DNA of 64,000 nt from Hemileia vastatrix (lineage: Eukaryota > Basidiomycota > Pucciniomycetes > Pucciniales > Zaghouaniaceae): positions 24,463,683 through 24,527,682 of the forward strand of contig JASXTE010000002.1 of assembly GCA_030280995.1 (NCBI GenBank), in the 5' to 3' direction. Of this stretch, positions 1 through 11,105 are shown piece by piece. Below the pieces are notes generated by a model, which saw nothing but the letters and a program-made list of their open reading frames with translations, was not told the origin of the DNA and searched no databases. A program made the translations under genes and the position numbers. Numbering within the stretch: position 1 is the stretch's first letter; each line of letters opens with the position of its first letter.

Positions 1-3000
1 CACCAACTTCATCAACCCATACCTATAAATCCACTCCTTCTTCAAAAACTCTGCCACATTCTTGGCAGTCAAAATAACCAGAGGCACTGCCTCAACACAA
101 CCAGACAAATCATCCCTAGCAACAATCAAGTATTTATACCTGCCCTCTTTAATATGGACAGCATCCAGACTGACCCTTCCAAAAATAGTTGGTTTACCAG
201 TAGCACGGCCCACCTCTTTAGGTTTCAAGTGACTTCTTCTTTGACATTCTTCACAAGATTGAACCCAACCCTGCACAGCCAACTTCATACCCGGCCACCA
301 AAATCTGTCTGCTACTCTTCTATAAGTCTCCCCAAAGCCTCTATGACCAAGGTCTTCATGCAAAGACTTCAAAACCAATTCTTGACCCTTCTTCTGAGTC
401 ACCACCACTTGAGGATTAGGATGTCTCCTTCTCATCAACCGCCTTCCTTACACATAAAATCCAGGACTCTTCTTCTTGATTGCCAACCAAGTATCATCAT
501 CACAACTATCTGGCCTCTCCAAGGTCAACAGATATTCCACCAGGATAAAATAAAACCCAGACTGACCCCAGGTCTCATCTTCAAAATCCAACAAAACAAC
601 ATCCAAGGGTACAACTCTGTCATCAAAATCACCAGTGTGAACATGAGCCAATTGAGCAGCCCAACCAGGACACCAATCCTTAAATTTTGGCACTTCCTTC
701 TCTTTCCACTGAACCCTGTGAGAATCCAGTTCACTAACAAAAACACCCTTTTCAAATTTTGAGCTGTCCCAAACAACAACTCCATCTTCATCAACAAAAA
801 CATCCTGATCACCAGAATCAAGATCAGATCCAGCCAGTTTAGCCTCTTGGGGGAGGTCAGAACAATCGTCCAGTTTAGCCTCATGGGGGAGGAAAGAAAA
901 ATCCTCAGCACCCTTTGTGCTGGCCCTAATCACTGGAACATCTTCGTCAAACTCTTCAGAATCAGAATCCTCATCTGTAGGTGGCCTCCTTGATAATCCA
1001 TCAGGCATAGTAAAAGTTTTACCTGGTTTGTGTACCAGGTCAAAAGAAAAATGTTGAATAAATGCCACCCACCTAGTCATTGGAGCATTTGGAAGACTAG
1101 GTGTATTGATCATCTGAACCAAATATTTTTCATCCACCTGCATCTCAAAATGCTGCCCCCACAAAACCGTCTGTAGCTTCTTTAAAATTTTAGCTACACC
1201 AAACAATTCCAACTTAGGTTGAGAATACCTAGATTCCACCTCATTAAACACCACAGACTCATACCTTACTGGCCTGACCCTCCCATTCTTATCCTCCTGA
1301 GACAAATCAGCACCAGCAGCAATATAACTTGAGTCCACTGCCAGATAAATCTTTCCAGCACCAACACCATAATCCAACTTGTGAAGAATTATATCTTCAC
1401 CAACAACCTTTTTCAGCTTCTGAAAAGCCTCTTCACACTCGTCAGTCCATTCCCAATCTGCATCTTTTCTGGTCAACCTCCTTAAAAATGAAGCCAACAA
1501 AGAAAAATCCTTAATTAAAATCCTGACATATACACATACACCCAAAAATCCTCTGATTTCAGTAGTATTTTTAGGCCTTGGCCATGACTGAATTTTATTA
1601 ATCTTCTTCTTCGCCATAATCCTTCCCTCTTTACATACCACATGACCCAGAATTTCCAAAGCAGGAACACAACAACAGAATTTTGACCCTGAAATGGTCA
1701 AAACAGCCTCTTCAATCCTGAACAACACTCTCTCTAGAGTTATTGCATATTCCCACACAAACCTCCTTATGCCAGGGTTCTCCGATAACACCTCATTACC
1801 ATAATCAGTGGATGGTCCTTTAATTCCACCATCATCAATAAAAATACCAGCATGAGTAGGAACCTCATCCTGAAAAATCCAAGCCATCTGTGCTTGATAA
1901 ACTGCCACCGAATTAGTTGCTCCTTGAGGCAACCTAGTGAGCTGAAATCTTCCCAAAGGAGTCTCAAAAGTTGTGAGAGGCCTTGAATCCGTATGTAGTT
2001 CCCTCTCATCATAACCACCCATAATATCACCCAAGCCATAACACACCCTTCCAGCAAAAGCTTCAACAAAATCCTCTGCACTTGGCGGCATACCAGCGTC
2101 CTTGATAGTGACTCTATTCAAGGCTCTAAGATCATGAACCACTCTCAACTTTCCATTCTGCTTCTTTACACAGAGCACCGGACTTGAGTAACTGAATGTT
2201 GATTGTTCATATAACCCAGTTCTGACTCTTTCCCTAACAATATCTACGAAATCCTCTCGAATAGCAGCTGGAATTGGAATAGGTTTGATTTGCCAAGGTT
2301 CATGACAAACAACAGGAATCAAGTAAGGTTCCCCATAAGAGTGCTTCAATACACCCCTTTCCTCCTCAACGAATGCCACCGCTTTTTCCCATAGCACAAT
2401 AACGTGCAACAACAACTTCTTTTCTTCCTCGGACAACCACCCATCAGGACCAAAATTTACAATTTTCAATCTTTCCATGGTCACCCTAGCCGTCTCTACA
2501 AATTCTGGAGGATTCTTCACCAAAGGAGTACAGTACGGATCTCTTGACAAAGGAGGTCTCTTCAAAGGCGGATTCAAACCCACAGGCATAGGATCATTGA
2601 CGGGCCTAATCTTCTGTGCTACCTTCTTATACTTTGCCGCTCCACCTTCAACTTGAGGGATCTTCAGGAAATCTTCACCACCAGACCTAGAACAAAAACC
2701 AAGGGTTTCCCCATTGCTCACATGTGTGGCCAAGGTAATGTTTTTGAAAGATGTAGAAGAAATCCTAGCGGTGCACAATTGGGAGGACTTACTTTTACAC
2801 CCCAATCTCACCACTCCAAAACTTTTCCACAATTCCACATCTTCATCCTCACTTCCAACTTCCAAATCATCAAATCTTGATTCATCTTCTGAATCACATC
2901 TTCTAAAATTGTGCAGTTTAACCTCATGCTGGAGGCCCAAAAATAGATCTTGACGATCTTCACAGAAATATTTTGCATCTTCTTTCTTCATTATCTTCAG

Positions 3001-3378
3001 ATTTTTTTCTTGATTTTCTTGAATTATCTTGAAATTTTTATCTTCTTTTCTTGAGTTTTCTTCTGTCCTACAAAAATAACCAGGGGTTTCCCCAATGCTC
3101 ACAGGTGTGGCCCAGGTAATTTTTCTGAAAGGTGTAAAAGAAACCCTAGCGGTGCACAATTGGGAGGACTTACTTTTAGACCCCAATCTCACCTCCCCAA
3201 AACTTTTCTGCATATCATTCAATAAAGATATATAACCAATCTTCTTCTTTAAACTTGAATTAAAAAAAATTAAGAATCTTGAGAGAGAACAGAGACTTGA
3301 TAAAAAACTTGATGAATACTTGCAGAGAAGAGAAACATTAAAAAGAGAAAGTTGAAAATCCACTTGGTATATCTCCAA
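1..3378 (-). pseudogene. pol: A1 pol: reverse transcriptase, RNase H, integrase N-terminal part
   Basis: The frame has no ATG at its 5' end, so it was probably part of a polyprotein. About 2640-1 is recognisable pol. The reverse transcriptase palm shows VVHDLRALNRVT, RLPQGATNS and FIDDGG, where FIDD stands for the usual YxDD and keeps both aspartates. RNase H follows (AVDSSY, then PDGLSRR at its end). A TAA at 448-450 interrupts the frame, but the same frame continues to position 1. That part holds the integrase zinc domain (HEDLGHRG, then SCEEC, both pairs intact) and the first core aspartate in LDAVHI. The N-terminal 240 or so residues (3378-2650) look unlike pol and contain a duplicated block. 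Function when intact: copying element RNA into DNA and inserting it. Confidence 0.85.
2690..3215. repeat. Direct duplication of ~150 bp upstream of A1 reverse transcriptase
   Basis: Two copies of a ~150-bp block lie at about 2692-2843 and 3066-3215, offset by about 375 bp. Both contain the string CTAGCGGTGCACAATTGGGA and are roughly 85% alike by eye. Read in the pol frame they give similar peptides containing KSKSSQLCTAR. The intervening DNA is acidic/basic low-complexity in that frame. Confidence 0.75.
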
Positions 3379-3617
3379 GGGAGCTGACCTACTACAACCT
3401 GGGATTTCCTCATCTCAGGGAGAGGTTGTAGCACTAGGGTGATCAGCCCTCATTACTCTAAAAAAGACAGACTCTCAATAGAGCCTGAGCTGCACTCCAA
3501 AAAACCAGAGGCAGCACCCACTTCCTTCCTTCTCCTGCAGCAGTCCATGCACTGGCACATTGAAGATAAACCAGGCCTAGTCTCCCAACCATCCTCTCCC
3601 GGGGATGATAACTCAAA
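3379..3617. other. Rearranged gag-pol junction of A1
   Basis: In copy A2 the gag frame continues well past the zinc knuckle. In A1 the gag frame stops at 3618-3620, and the following 240 bp do not resemble the A2 continuation. A short inverted motif (CTACAACCTGGGA and AGGTTGTAG) occurs at 3392-3432. I see no gene here; it looks like a deletion or recombination joint between gag and pol. Confidence 0.5.
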
Positions 3618-4586
3618 CTACACTTTTCCTTCAGACACATCTCTGTTCAGTGCCCAACAATCATTGGACCTGTGACCCCTCCTACTGCAATAAGAGCAAA
3701 CCCAAGGATCACTCCTACCAGCCCTCCTTTCAAAATCTCTTGGCTGAGAAGGTGTCTTATTAACCTTCTTGGCCTCCTGGACAAAAATGTGCAGCTGTTT
3801 TTTCAGATCAGCCAGCTGCTCCACCATTGGGTCCCTCTCCTGTTTGGGAACCTGCACCAAATTCGTCTCCTCCTTCTTCTCCCTAACTTCCTCTTCAGCC
3901 AAAGCCTCACTGACTTTGCTGACATACTTGGCACACCCCTCCTGATAGGTGTCCACAGCCAATAACTTCAAATGGGCCTCAACAGCCTCCTTCACCTTAT
4001 CCAAGGAAGGCAACTTCTGATCCCCATTAGAAAGAGTCTTCATCAATTCCTTTCTTGACAACTCCTTCAACACATCCATCCTGACATCTCTAGCCAGGGC
4101 AGACCAAAAAACATCTTTGGCAGCATTTTCATGTGCCAGCTCCTCCACTTCCACCAAGTATTCCACCACAGGATCAAACTGTAGCAGAAACTTCCTGTAA
4201 CTATGTAAGTTACCAGCACCACCATAAGATTGCCGTTCACTGACAACCTTGTTCAGATCCACCATAGTGAACCTGACACCCCATCTATCCACTATTTCCC
4301 TAAACAACAATTTCCAATCCCTCTTCTTGTAGCCAGACATGGTCACAATCTCCTTCTCCACTGACCAATCACCAATGAAGAAGATAATCTGCTTCAACAT
4401 GTCCAGGTAGGAAGCACCATCCACTCCAGCAGCAGTTTCATACTTCTCTAGAAACCACTTGACATCCTCCCCATTAAACTTGGTACCATCCCAAGTTTTA
4501 ATCCTCTCACATTCCCTAACCATCACAGAAGGAGGACCATCCCCCCCACTGACAGTCACCACAGGAATAGCAGAACCAGAAGCCAT
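3618..4586 (-). pseudogene. gag: A1 gag: capsid-like protein with CCHC zinc knuckle
   Basis: The structural protein that would package element RNA. I chose the ATG at 4586 (MASGS) because the frame upstream of it starts only with a TTG codon and A2 has the same MASGS start. About 322 residues remain. An N-terminal and central helical part is followed by a basic segment and a canonical zinc knuckle, CSYCSRRGHRSNDC (C-x2-C-x4-H-x4-C), near the C-terminus. The frame ends at a TAG directly after SEGKV, where A2 reads on as SEGKVEF. A1 gag is therefore truncated, although the capsid and knuckle parts are intact. It is highly similar to A2 gag along its length. Confidence 0.85.
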
Positions 4587-4656
4587 TCCTCCAGTCCAAA
4601 ACACCAAAAAGAGCCAACCAAAGAAAACAGAGATTCCAAAGAACTAGCAAGTTCTA

Positions 4657-4673
4657 CCCCATGTTGGGCGCCA
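4657..4673 (-). promoter_or_regulatory. Primer binding site of A1
   Basis: On the minus strand the LTR ends CTACA; after a four-base spacer comes TGGCGCCCAACATGGGG. A site starting TGG a few bases inside the 5' LTR is the expected tRNA primer binding site. A2 has the same site with one change (38792-38808). I could not assign the tRNA. Confidence 0.75.
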
Positions 4674-4677
4674 GAAA

Positions 4678-5770
4678 TGTAGATAATCCTATAGTACTAG
4701 CTATAGGCCTTGACCAAGGGAGTTGGAGAAAAACCAGAGAGAAAATCCCCTGTCCCTTTAGAAAAATAGAGTGAGATTTACTTGCTAAAGTAAGTTGGTT
4801 CCTGTTTTGCTAAAGCCCCTTTTAAACACACTTGACTGCTTGATGAGCCAAGAAAGTAGTCCCCAGATAGACTACCAGACCAAAGAACTGAAATGTAGAC
4901 CAATGTCCACACCAGAGACAGCAAAGATACTTGATGTAGGCTGCAAATCCACACCAGAGACAGCAATAATACTTGCTATAGCTTGCAAGACTATAACAGA
5001 GAAAACAGTTGCCAAAGTTAAGTTAAATGAAGAACTCACTTGCAACAAACACAGCCAATTGTGGCCAGAAAACAGTGAAAACTGAGTGAGGAACAATGAT
5101 ATCACCTCCGGATGGTTGTATGATGATTAAGGTTGCCCCAAACTGTCTTATTCACTATGTACACACAGACCACTAACTAAGAGCCCATGCGCACCCACCA
5201 ATCTGGCGCCTGTACCTTCCAAATTGCATAAAAAACCCTCCTGGAGCGCTCCCCAACCTCCTAAAACAGAGGCAGGCGGGCCGCCCAACGTCGGAGATGC
5301 CGCCTGAAGCAGCCCGGCCTCCCTGAAGCCAGAAAACCAATAAAAACCACTAATCTACTTAGAAAAATTAGCTACAACTACTAAAACCTTTAAAACACGG
5401 AATTTCACTATAACAACATTGGGACATGAAATATAGAGAAAAATTAGCTCTATCCAATGGTACTAAGAACTTAACCCTAAGACTTAAGGTTAGCCCAGAA
5501 AACACGAAAAACAAAATTAAACAGCAATCTTTTATAAATGAAAAATGAGGAAATGACCCCTTAAAACTCGGAATATGAAAAATGTCTACAAGACATAAAA
5601 TATAGAGAAAAACCAGGGCTATCCAATGATATTACCCACATACCCGCAGACCCAATATCCACGGAATAAAACCAGAAAAATACCAAATTCCTTAACAGAT
5701 GTCCATTAAGACATGCACAAACAGCGCCAAATCACACAACAAAGGCCCCTGCCAATGTTGGAAGACCACA
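4678..5770 (-). repeat. 5' LTR of A1 (1093 bp)
   Basis: On the minus strand it begins TGTGGTCTTCCAAC and ends GGATTATCTACA, with TG and CA termini. It aligns along its whole length with the A2 LTR at 38813-39900 (1088 bp). Its right border is fixed by the return of B1 gag sequence at 5771. It contains a short tandem repeat at 4907-5000. No clear TATA box was found. Confidence 0.9.
4907..5000. repeat. 42-bp tandem repeat inside the A1 LTR
   Basis: The string CCACACCAGAGACAGCAA recurs at 4907 and 4949, each followed by ATACTTG(A/C)T and a GCTTGCAA/GCTGCAAA block. A third, weaker unit follows. The A2 LTR has the same arrangement near 39040-39130. Confidence 0.7.
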
Positions 5771-6409
5771 ACGTTTGATCAATAAACAATGAGTTCAATT
5801 TCTCCTCAATGGATGTTAGTCTAGTTTTCAATCTTGGAAGACTAGATAAATTCTCATTGATTGTTGCAAAAGATAACTGATTATTATTTTGAAAAGATGA
5901 AAAATGGTCATTCAATATTTTCAGATTCATCTTGTCTATCACCACCTCCTGGCAACAGGCAGATACAGTATCTTTCAGTTTAGACAAATCATGTTTGATA
6001 TTTTTCCATAAATAAACTTTCTTTTCATGGGTTGCTTTGTAATAAGACAATTCATCAGAGACTCTCTGTGATTCACTTCTTAATGCTTGATAACCCTGCT
6101 CAGTTAACAAACTATTATATTTCTGAGTCAATTTCATGTTGTTCATTATATGGTTTTGTTTGGCAATAATATCTCTCAAATATTTATCATTGATGTTAGC
6201 TACATCTGGAGTTTTTCTCAGTAAGGAAACAGAGTAACTTTCCAGCATCTCATAAAACTCAGGTTCAAGTGTCTCATCAATAACAGCCATATCAGGATTT
6301 ATCATTGAGGTAACAGTAAGAACTAAAGGATTAGATACATTTGAAATTTGAGCAATTTTTTTACTGTTCTCTACAGGTCTCACAGTCTCATCTCCTCTTC
6401 CATAATTAC

Positions 6410-6467
6410 CTGAGCTAACTGAATTAGTTACAAGAAATGGTACTTGAGAATCAATAGAGGGGCTTAC
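6410..6467 (-). other. Putative intron 2 of B1 gag (58 bp)
   Basis: Starts GTAAGC and ends CTCAG, with CTAAT ten bases before the end as a branch-site candidate. The exon after it starts GTAAT. Equivalent 58-bp segments exist in B2, B3 and C. Spliced or not, the upstream frame reads W then TAA, so the join to the gag body is unexplained. Confidence 0.5.
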
Positions 6468-6943
6468 CAAGGTTTGCTGGGCAAGATCATACTGTTTTTT
6501 CTTCTTCTTCTTCCTTGATATGGGTGAGGAGGTGTTGGGTTGACTTGGTTGTGTCTGGATGGACCTTCTTGGGGTGTCTGATGGTTTTGAGACAGGTAAT
6601 AACACTGAGTGTTCAGCCAATCCCACTGCCACTTGGATACTTCCACTTTCTCTGGCTGCTGGGGAGCCAATTGCTGAAGATCCCTGTGGGGAGGGGGTTT
6701 CCTCTTCTCTTGAAGAAAAACATCTATTTTTCTTACCTTTTCTTCTAGAGCATCTACTCTTGAACTCAATTTTAAGTTTTCTATCCTTAGTTCCTTTATA
6801 TGTGTTGACAGGCTCTTTACTTGTTGAGGCATTGGCATATTTTTTATCTTGAAGCCTTTTGGAAGTCCTTCTGGGGGGTTTATAATAGGCTTCTGTTCCT
6901 GAGTTGTTTCCACCACAACTTCCACTTCCTCCATCTCTACATC
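6464..6943 (-). CDS. B1 alternative-frame gag segment ('ORF0', putative exon 2)
   Basis: About 158 residues in a frame different from the surrounding gag frame. It has a GLPKGFKIK motif, a predicted coiled coil (STHIKELRIENLKL onwards), KVEVSKWQWDWLNTQ, a proline-rich tail with PPHPYQGRRRRKN, and a C-terminal PW before TAA. The same order recurs in B2, B3 and C with conservative substitutions, so this frame looks selected. It follows a 58-bp intron-like segment (6944-7001) and ends at TGGTAAG, which is also a splice-donor-like site. No function is known to me; an N-terminal part of Gag is the simplest reading. Confidence 0.7.
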   Translation of the reverse strand, partial: DVEMEEVEVVVETTQEQKPIINPPEGLPKGFKIKNMPMPQQVKSLSTHIKELRIENLKLSSRVDALEEKVRKIDVFLQEKRKPPPHRDLQQLAPQQPEKVEVSKWQWDWLNTQCYYLSQNHQTPQEGPSRHNQVNPTPPHPYQGRRRRKNSMILPSKPW

Positions 6944-7001
6944 CTGATTTGGGAAATGATTGATTAATTTGAGATAATTTTCTAGTTAAATGGGAACTCA
7001 C
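6944..7001 (-). other. Putative intron 1 of B1 gag (58 bp)
   Basis: On the minus strand it starts GTGAGT and ends CAG. Removing it joins the conserved DYDEATS codons in phase 0 to DVEMEEVE, the start of the alternative-frame segment. B2 has a 64-bp and B3 a 58-bp counterpart at the same place. Confidence 0.65.
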
Positions 7002-7073
7002 AGAAGTAGCCTCATCATAATCAATCAAGTCCAATTCTTCTTCATGTGCAGCAGAGATACCTTGATCAGTCAT

Positions 7074-7560
7074 TTCTAGTTTTTACTGCAATGAGAGAGG
7101 GAGAAAATAAGATGAATTAATTTTTATTTTTCTTTATATTTAAAAGAAAAATTAAAAAAAAAAATTTTTCAGGATAAAATCAACTAAAATAATTATTAAT
7201 TTATTAATTCAAAACAATTTAAAACCAGGATTATAATATAATCAACTGAAGAAATAAATTTAAATTTTTTATTAACAATTTTATGAGAGTTATGATCAGG
7301 ATTTTTAAATCAACTGAATAATTAACTACCAGGATTTAATGTCAACTGAAATAATTAAATATGAATTTTATAAAATTTTATTGTCAGGAAAATTTGTCAA
7401 CTGAAACAAATAAAATTAAATTTATCAGGACAAAAGTCAACTGAATATTATAATAATTAATTTTTAAAATATAATTTTTTATTACTTCTAGGACTAAGAA
7501 CACAATTGCTCTATTATTGTCAACTAGGAAAAATAAAAAAAATAATAATAAAAATAATTT
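7074..7560 (-). repeat. B1 leader with degenerate CAGTTGA...TCCTGAT repeats
   Basis: Between LTR and gag the minus strand carries about seven units of the form TTCAGTTGA(C/T), a short AT run, then (G)TCCTGATAATT, at a period of 35-60 bp. The same array lies in the B3 leader (40510-40890). Position and conservation suggest an RNA-level role such as packaging or dimerisation, but that is inference. Confidence 0.7.
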
Positions 7561-7898
7561 CAATTTACTTGACACCTCCCCCTGTAAAATGAGCAAATTA
7601 ATGCCACTTACAGAGTGCTGAGTAAAAGGAAATACATAGAGAATGAAGAGTGCAAAGTGACCCACTAGTAGTAATTTCAGTATTTACCACAAAATATACG
7701 ACGTTTAGTCAATATATGAACCCAAATTTTGGAGCGCGGTTCGATTCCCATTCACAGCAAAAAATTTCATCATGTGATCTATGACGTTCATCGTTTTGTT
7801 GTTCACTCGTCCTTAAAGGTACCTCGATGGAAATGGTCCCACAGCCTCCGGTCATCAAGATTTCGATGCGCCATCAAGGATTCAGAAAGTTTCTTAAT

Positions 7899-8699
7899 TG
7901 TCAAGGGGTCCTTTTGGTCTAGAAGTTTTATTCGAGGTTATAAGAAGATTTTTAGGGTTTTAATGGACTCTTAAAAGTAAGGTATGTATTTCTTAATCAA
8001 TTTGATTGTTTTACTCAAATAATAAGAGATAGTGTTAAATCTTAATATATTTTATAGATTAGAAATATGTTGATGTAAATACTAATGTTATAAAGTATAG
8101 AAATAATAATTGATTTGTTGTGAATGTAATAAGTAAGTAAGTAAGGAATGAATCAAAAAGACAAGAAGGAAAGGCCATTTATAGGCAAAATGTGAGAAAA
8201 TAAAACACGGAATTACCACCCCCTAGTACAAGAGTATGAGAGGAAAAACTTAAATAAAGAGAGTATGTGAAATAATAAGAGTAAGTCTAAATAGTGCGTA
8301 AATAAAAGTATTTATTTTATTTGAAATAAAACTATGAACCCTTTAGTCCATCACATTTTAGTGTAAGAAAATTTGATTTGAAATATAGAATCAATAAAAT
8401 CTAATTAATGGAATTTGAAAAAGTATTTTTTCTTTTTATAATTTTAAAATTTTTTTTAATACTAATTTTTATTCCCATCTCATCTGTATTATTGAGCACG
8501 GTGTTTGGGAGTAAAAATATATGTGGGACAATTACTTATTTTTATTAATTAATTACTTAGTGTACTTAGTTAGTTAATTGTAATTAATACATAAGTATTT
8601 AATAAATAAATAATTATTAATAAGGATCTAAAAGGCGTGGCTTCACCTCAGTAAGATAATTAATTATTTTACTGGGTAAGTCTAGTAGCGAGGGTAGCA
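7899..8699 (-). repeat. 5' LTR of B1 (801 bp)
   Basis: On the minus strand it runs from TGCTACCCTCG to CCTTGACA. Its interior aligns with the B3 3' LTR (48567-49362, 796 bp), for example at CTACTAGACTTACCCAG and CTAGACCAAAAG. A TATA-like TATAAAT lies at 8177-8183. The first ten bases differ from B3, so the right border is approximate. Confidence 0.75.
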
Positions 8700-9869
8700 G
8701 CGGATCAAGTCAAGCGGTTCTATCCTAGAGGCACCCAGAGTGCTGAAGTTTGACTCTGAAACGAGGATAAACTACATAATTGATTGAATAAAATTTTGTC
8801 AAAGTTTAACTCCGGAATGAGGATAAACTACTTTCTTATTAAAAATATTACTGTTGTTTTACTATGGTATGGGAGACGAAACCGTTAACAAATTTACAAA
8901 ATTTATGAAGACATTTGTTTGAAAATTCTTAAAACTCTTAAAAGCAACAAAAATTATGGAGAAGATATATGTTGGAATGATAAATTTTTTATTGGTAGAA
9001 GTGTTCACAGGGGAACCTTCTGAATTAAATATTGGCAAGTTTGGGGGTAATTGATGGGCTTGCTGCTCTATACACAATTACCCCACAATGTTTGTTACCA
9101 ATTTTTCCCTGTTTCTAGTTGAATCCTTGGCTTTGTTTTTTATCTATAGGAAGTCTGCTAAGACTATAAACTGGAACAGACCAAGAGACAATGCTCCCAC
9201 TTCCGGATTCAAGATTTTTTAATTTTTGTTTTGTTATTTCTTTTATGTTAGATTTTTTATATAATGAAATATGTTTTTCTTTCATTTTAATTTTTATAAT
9301 ACTATAAAATATTTTTAAGCGTGATGCTCACTGGTGGTCTCTAATCATTTTTACAAATTGGAGGGAGCCCACCCAGTGATCATTATCATAAAATTTTATT
9401 TTTCTAAACTTTCATTTATTAGTTTTGTATTTTCAATTTCTCAAAATTGTGTAACCACATCAAGTTGCACTTGGATGTGGGTATGATGTCAAGTGTACAG
9501 CTCATCAAACAACCGGGGGAATCTTTTAAATTTTATTTTACATTTCATAAATTTTATATTTCAAATTTGTTTATCTTTTTTTTTTTAAAAAAAAAAATCT
9601 AATATTTTATTTTATAACAATCTATTATAACCTTTTATTATTTCCATCATTAAAAAATCAAAAAAAAAAAACTAATAAAAAATAGAAAATAAATAATAAA
9701 TAAATAAATAAAATAAATATAAAATAAATATTTAAACATACAATTATTTTTTCAAATTTTGTTAAATTTAATTTTCAATTTTCTTTTGGTTTATTTTTTT
9801 ATAGTATATTTTATATAGGAAAATGGTTCAAGAGGAGCTTGATCAAAATTGGAAGCTACTTCAAAATGT
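8700..9869. other. AT-rich filler with a 61-bp direct repeat
   Basis: No gene is supported. A unit beginning AAGTTTRACTCYG and ending GAGGATAAACTAC occurs twice, about 61 bp apart, at 8746-8775 and 8807-8836. The rest is AT-rich with poly-A/T runs, notably at 9570-9720. Confidence 0.6.
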
Positions 9870-10205
9870 TTAGTGCTCCAAGACTTTAAACCGTCTTCTT
9901 TTCAAGACTTTCTTTAAGGTCTTATTTGTATTCAAGATATTTTAGTCCACTAAGACTTTAAACTGGATAGTTTTTATGATTTTATTTCAAGAATTTGGTT
10001 CCTCATTGGATCTTTAGTCCTCTAAGACTTTAAACTGGCTGTTTATGATTTTATTTTAAGATATGCTGTTAGTCCTCCAAGACTTTAAACTGGCTAATTT
10101 TCAAGGACGTTCAAAATTTTATGGATATTTTTGGAGAAAAGTTTAGGATAGTAGTTGGAACTGGAAATCAATTAAACGTTTGGTCCACCAAGACTTTAAA
10201 CTGGA
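9870..10205. repeat. Interspersed CCAAGACTTTAAACTGG units
   Basis: At least five copies of a motif close to CCAAGACTTTAAACTGG occur near 9878, 9950, 10017, 10073 and 10180, with spacings of about 55-110 bp. A weaker relative lies at 9155. The spacers share little else, so this is a clustered motif rather than a strict tandem repeat. Confidence 0.7.
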
Positions 10206-11068
10206 ATGTCAATCTATTTGGTGAAATTTGTGGCTCTTTAACATGGTCTTAAAGTTTAAAATTAAATATTGGAAGCCTGGCTTAAAGTATTTTTTAAAGG
10301 TTGCTGAATAGAAAATGGATGAAAATTGTGATGAAGGAACCAGAAGTTAGGGCGGTAGTTGGATTTATTATTGTTTTATTTTAAAACCTCAGTTTTAGGC
10401 TGTTTGGTGGAAGCTTGGAGGACCTCATGGCAAGATTGGAATCAAAGAATTCAGCTCATTGGTGGGACCTATGAGAATGGAATCAAGTGTATTCGGCTCA
10501 TTAGGGAGATCCACTCTCTCATGCTGTGACATAGTGGGAAGACTGGTATATGGGAGTCTGAAGGGATTCAAACCTTGCTCTCAGCAGTGGAATCATCACA
10601 AAAATTAATTTTTATTATTATTATTATGATTTATATCAAGAGCCAGAGAAGAAGACAAACAGTTTAAATTTGTAGAAGAGCAGCTAAAACAACATTCATC
10701 AAAATGACTAATTAGAATGCATATTTGGTTGGAATGGGGACATTCCTTATTGGAGGGAGGATGTGGAATTCAAAATCTGGGTAGGCACTTAGGTGAAAAT
10801 TTTGTTGGAACTTGGTTGGAAGAAAATCATGGTGTTACCAGGTGTTAATTTGGTTGAAGGGAGCTAACTGGATTTTTTTTGGGTTGATTTTTGGTGTTTT
10901 GGAATGGTTATATGTGGTATTTCTTTTGTGATTCTATGGTTTTATGGATTTGTATTTTTGGTGAATGAAGTGTGCTCTTGGGATGGCCACTTTTTTTCTG
11001 GTGCACTCCAGTTTGCTCCGGTGATTTTACAGTGCAAAAGGGAAGTGTACTGGAAAAATCCTGTCATT
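10206..11068. other. No gene seen
   Basis: A short direct repeat around 10440-10510 (TGGAATCAA followed by TTCAGCTCATT or TTCGGCTCATT) is the only structure noticed. The open frames here are short and show no domain or codon pattern that I recognise. Confidence 0.5.
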
Positions 11069-11105
11069 CACCACAGGAAATCTGGGGGTGAACTGCTAGC
11101 AGTTC
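11069..11105 (+). repeat. Left terminal inverted repeat of Y
   Basis: Starts CACCACAGGAAATC, then a G-run, then the perfect 16-bp palindrome GAACTGCTAGCAGTTC (11090-11105). It matches the inverted right end with about five differences. Confidence 0.75.

Larger units (their letters stand above)
1..5770 (-). mobile_element. Ty3-like LTR retrotransposon, family A copy 1 (A1), cut by window edge
   Basis: Read on the minus strand the order is 5' LTR (5770-4678), primer binding site, gag (4586-3618), an odd junction, then reverse transcriptase, RNase H and the start of integrase running off position 1. RNase H before integrase is the Ty3/Gypsy order. The LTR starts TG and ends CA. The element lies inside the gag gene of copy B1: B1 coding sequence stops matching B3 exactly at 5770/5771. 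The other LTR and the second copy of the target duplication are outside the window. The coding part has one stop in pol and a disrupted gag-pol junction, so this copy is probably inactive. Confidence 0.9.
5771..7073 (-). pseudogene. gag: B1 gag region (interrupted by A1)
   Basis: The ATG at 7073 begins MTDQG and reaches a conserved DLIDYDEATS motif. That frame stays open to 5771 and then runs into the A1 LTR. Two frames matter here. Exon 1 (7073-7002) and the downstream gag body (from about 6409) share one frame. The stretch 6943-6468 is better conserved in another frame, listed separately. The gag body contains long helices (for example DETLEPEFYEMLESYSVSLLR) matching B3. The capsid core and zinc knuckle, present in B2 and C, are lost with the A1 insertion. 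The function inferred from the family is particle formation. Confidence 0.75.
5771..8699 (-). mobile_element. Chromovirus family B copy 1 (B1), 5' part
   Basis: Read on the minus strand: LTR (8699-7899), a leader with repeated CAGTTGA/TCCTGAT-type units, then gag from 7073. The element is cut at 5770 by the insertion of A1, and its pol is outside the window. LTR length (801 bp), leader and gag all match B3 (39901-49362), so B1 and B3 are one subfamily. Confidence 0.85.

Noticed and set aside
154..762. 202-codon plus-strand open frame
   Set aside because: It lies antisense to the A1 pol/integrase region and shows no domain; it is a shadow of the minus-strand gene.
7560..7590. Thirty-base intron or polypurine tract (GTAAGT to TTTTACAG, then GGGGGAGGTG)
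   Set aside because: Thirty bases is too short for a fungal intron, and the purine run lies after the 5' LTR, not before the 3' LTR.
7735..7750. T-arm-like GGTTCGATTCC near the B1 leader, suggesting a tRNA gene
   Set aside because: No T-stem pairing, no D-arm or anticodon arm upstream; B3 has a diverged version in the same leader position, so it is element sequence.
8862..9077. 71-codon minus-strand frame with protein-like composition
   Set aside because: The opposite strand looks equally protein-like, and no motif or conserved partner was seen.
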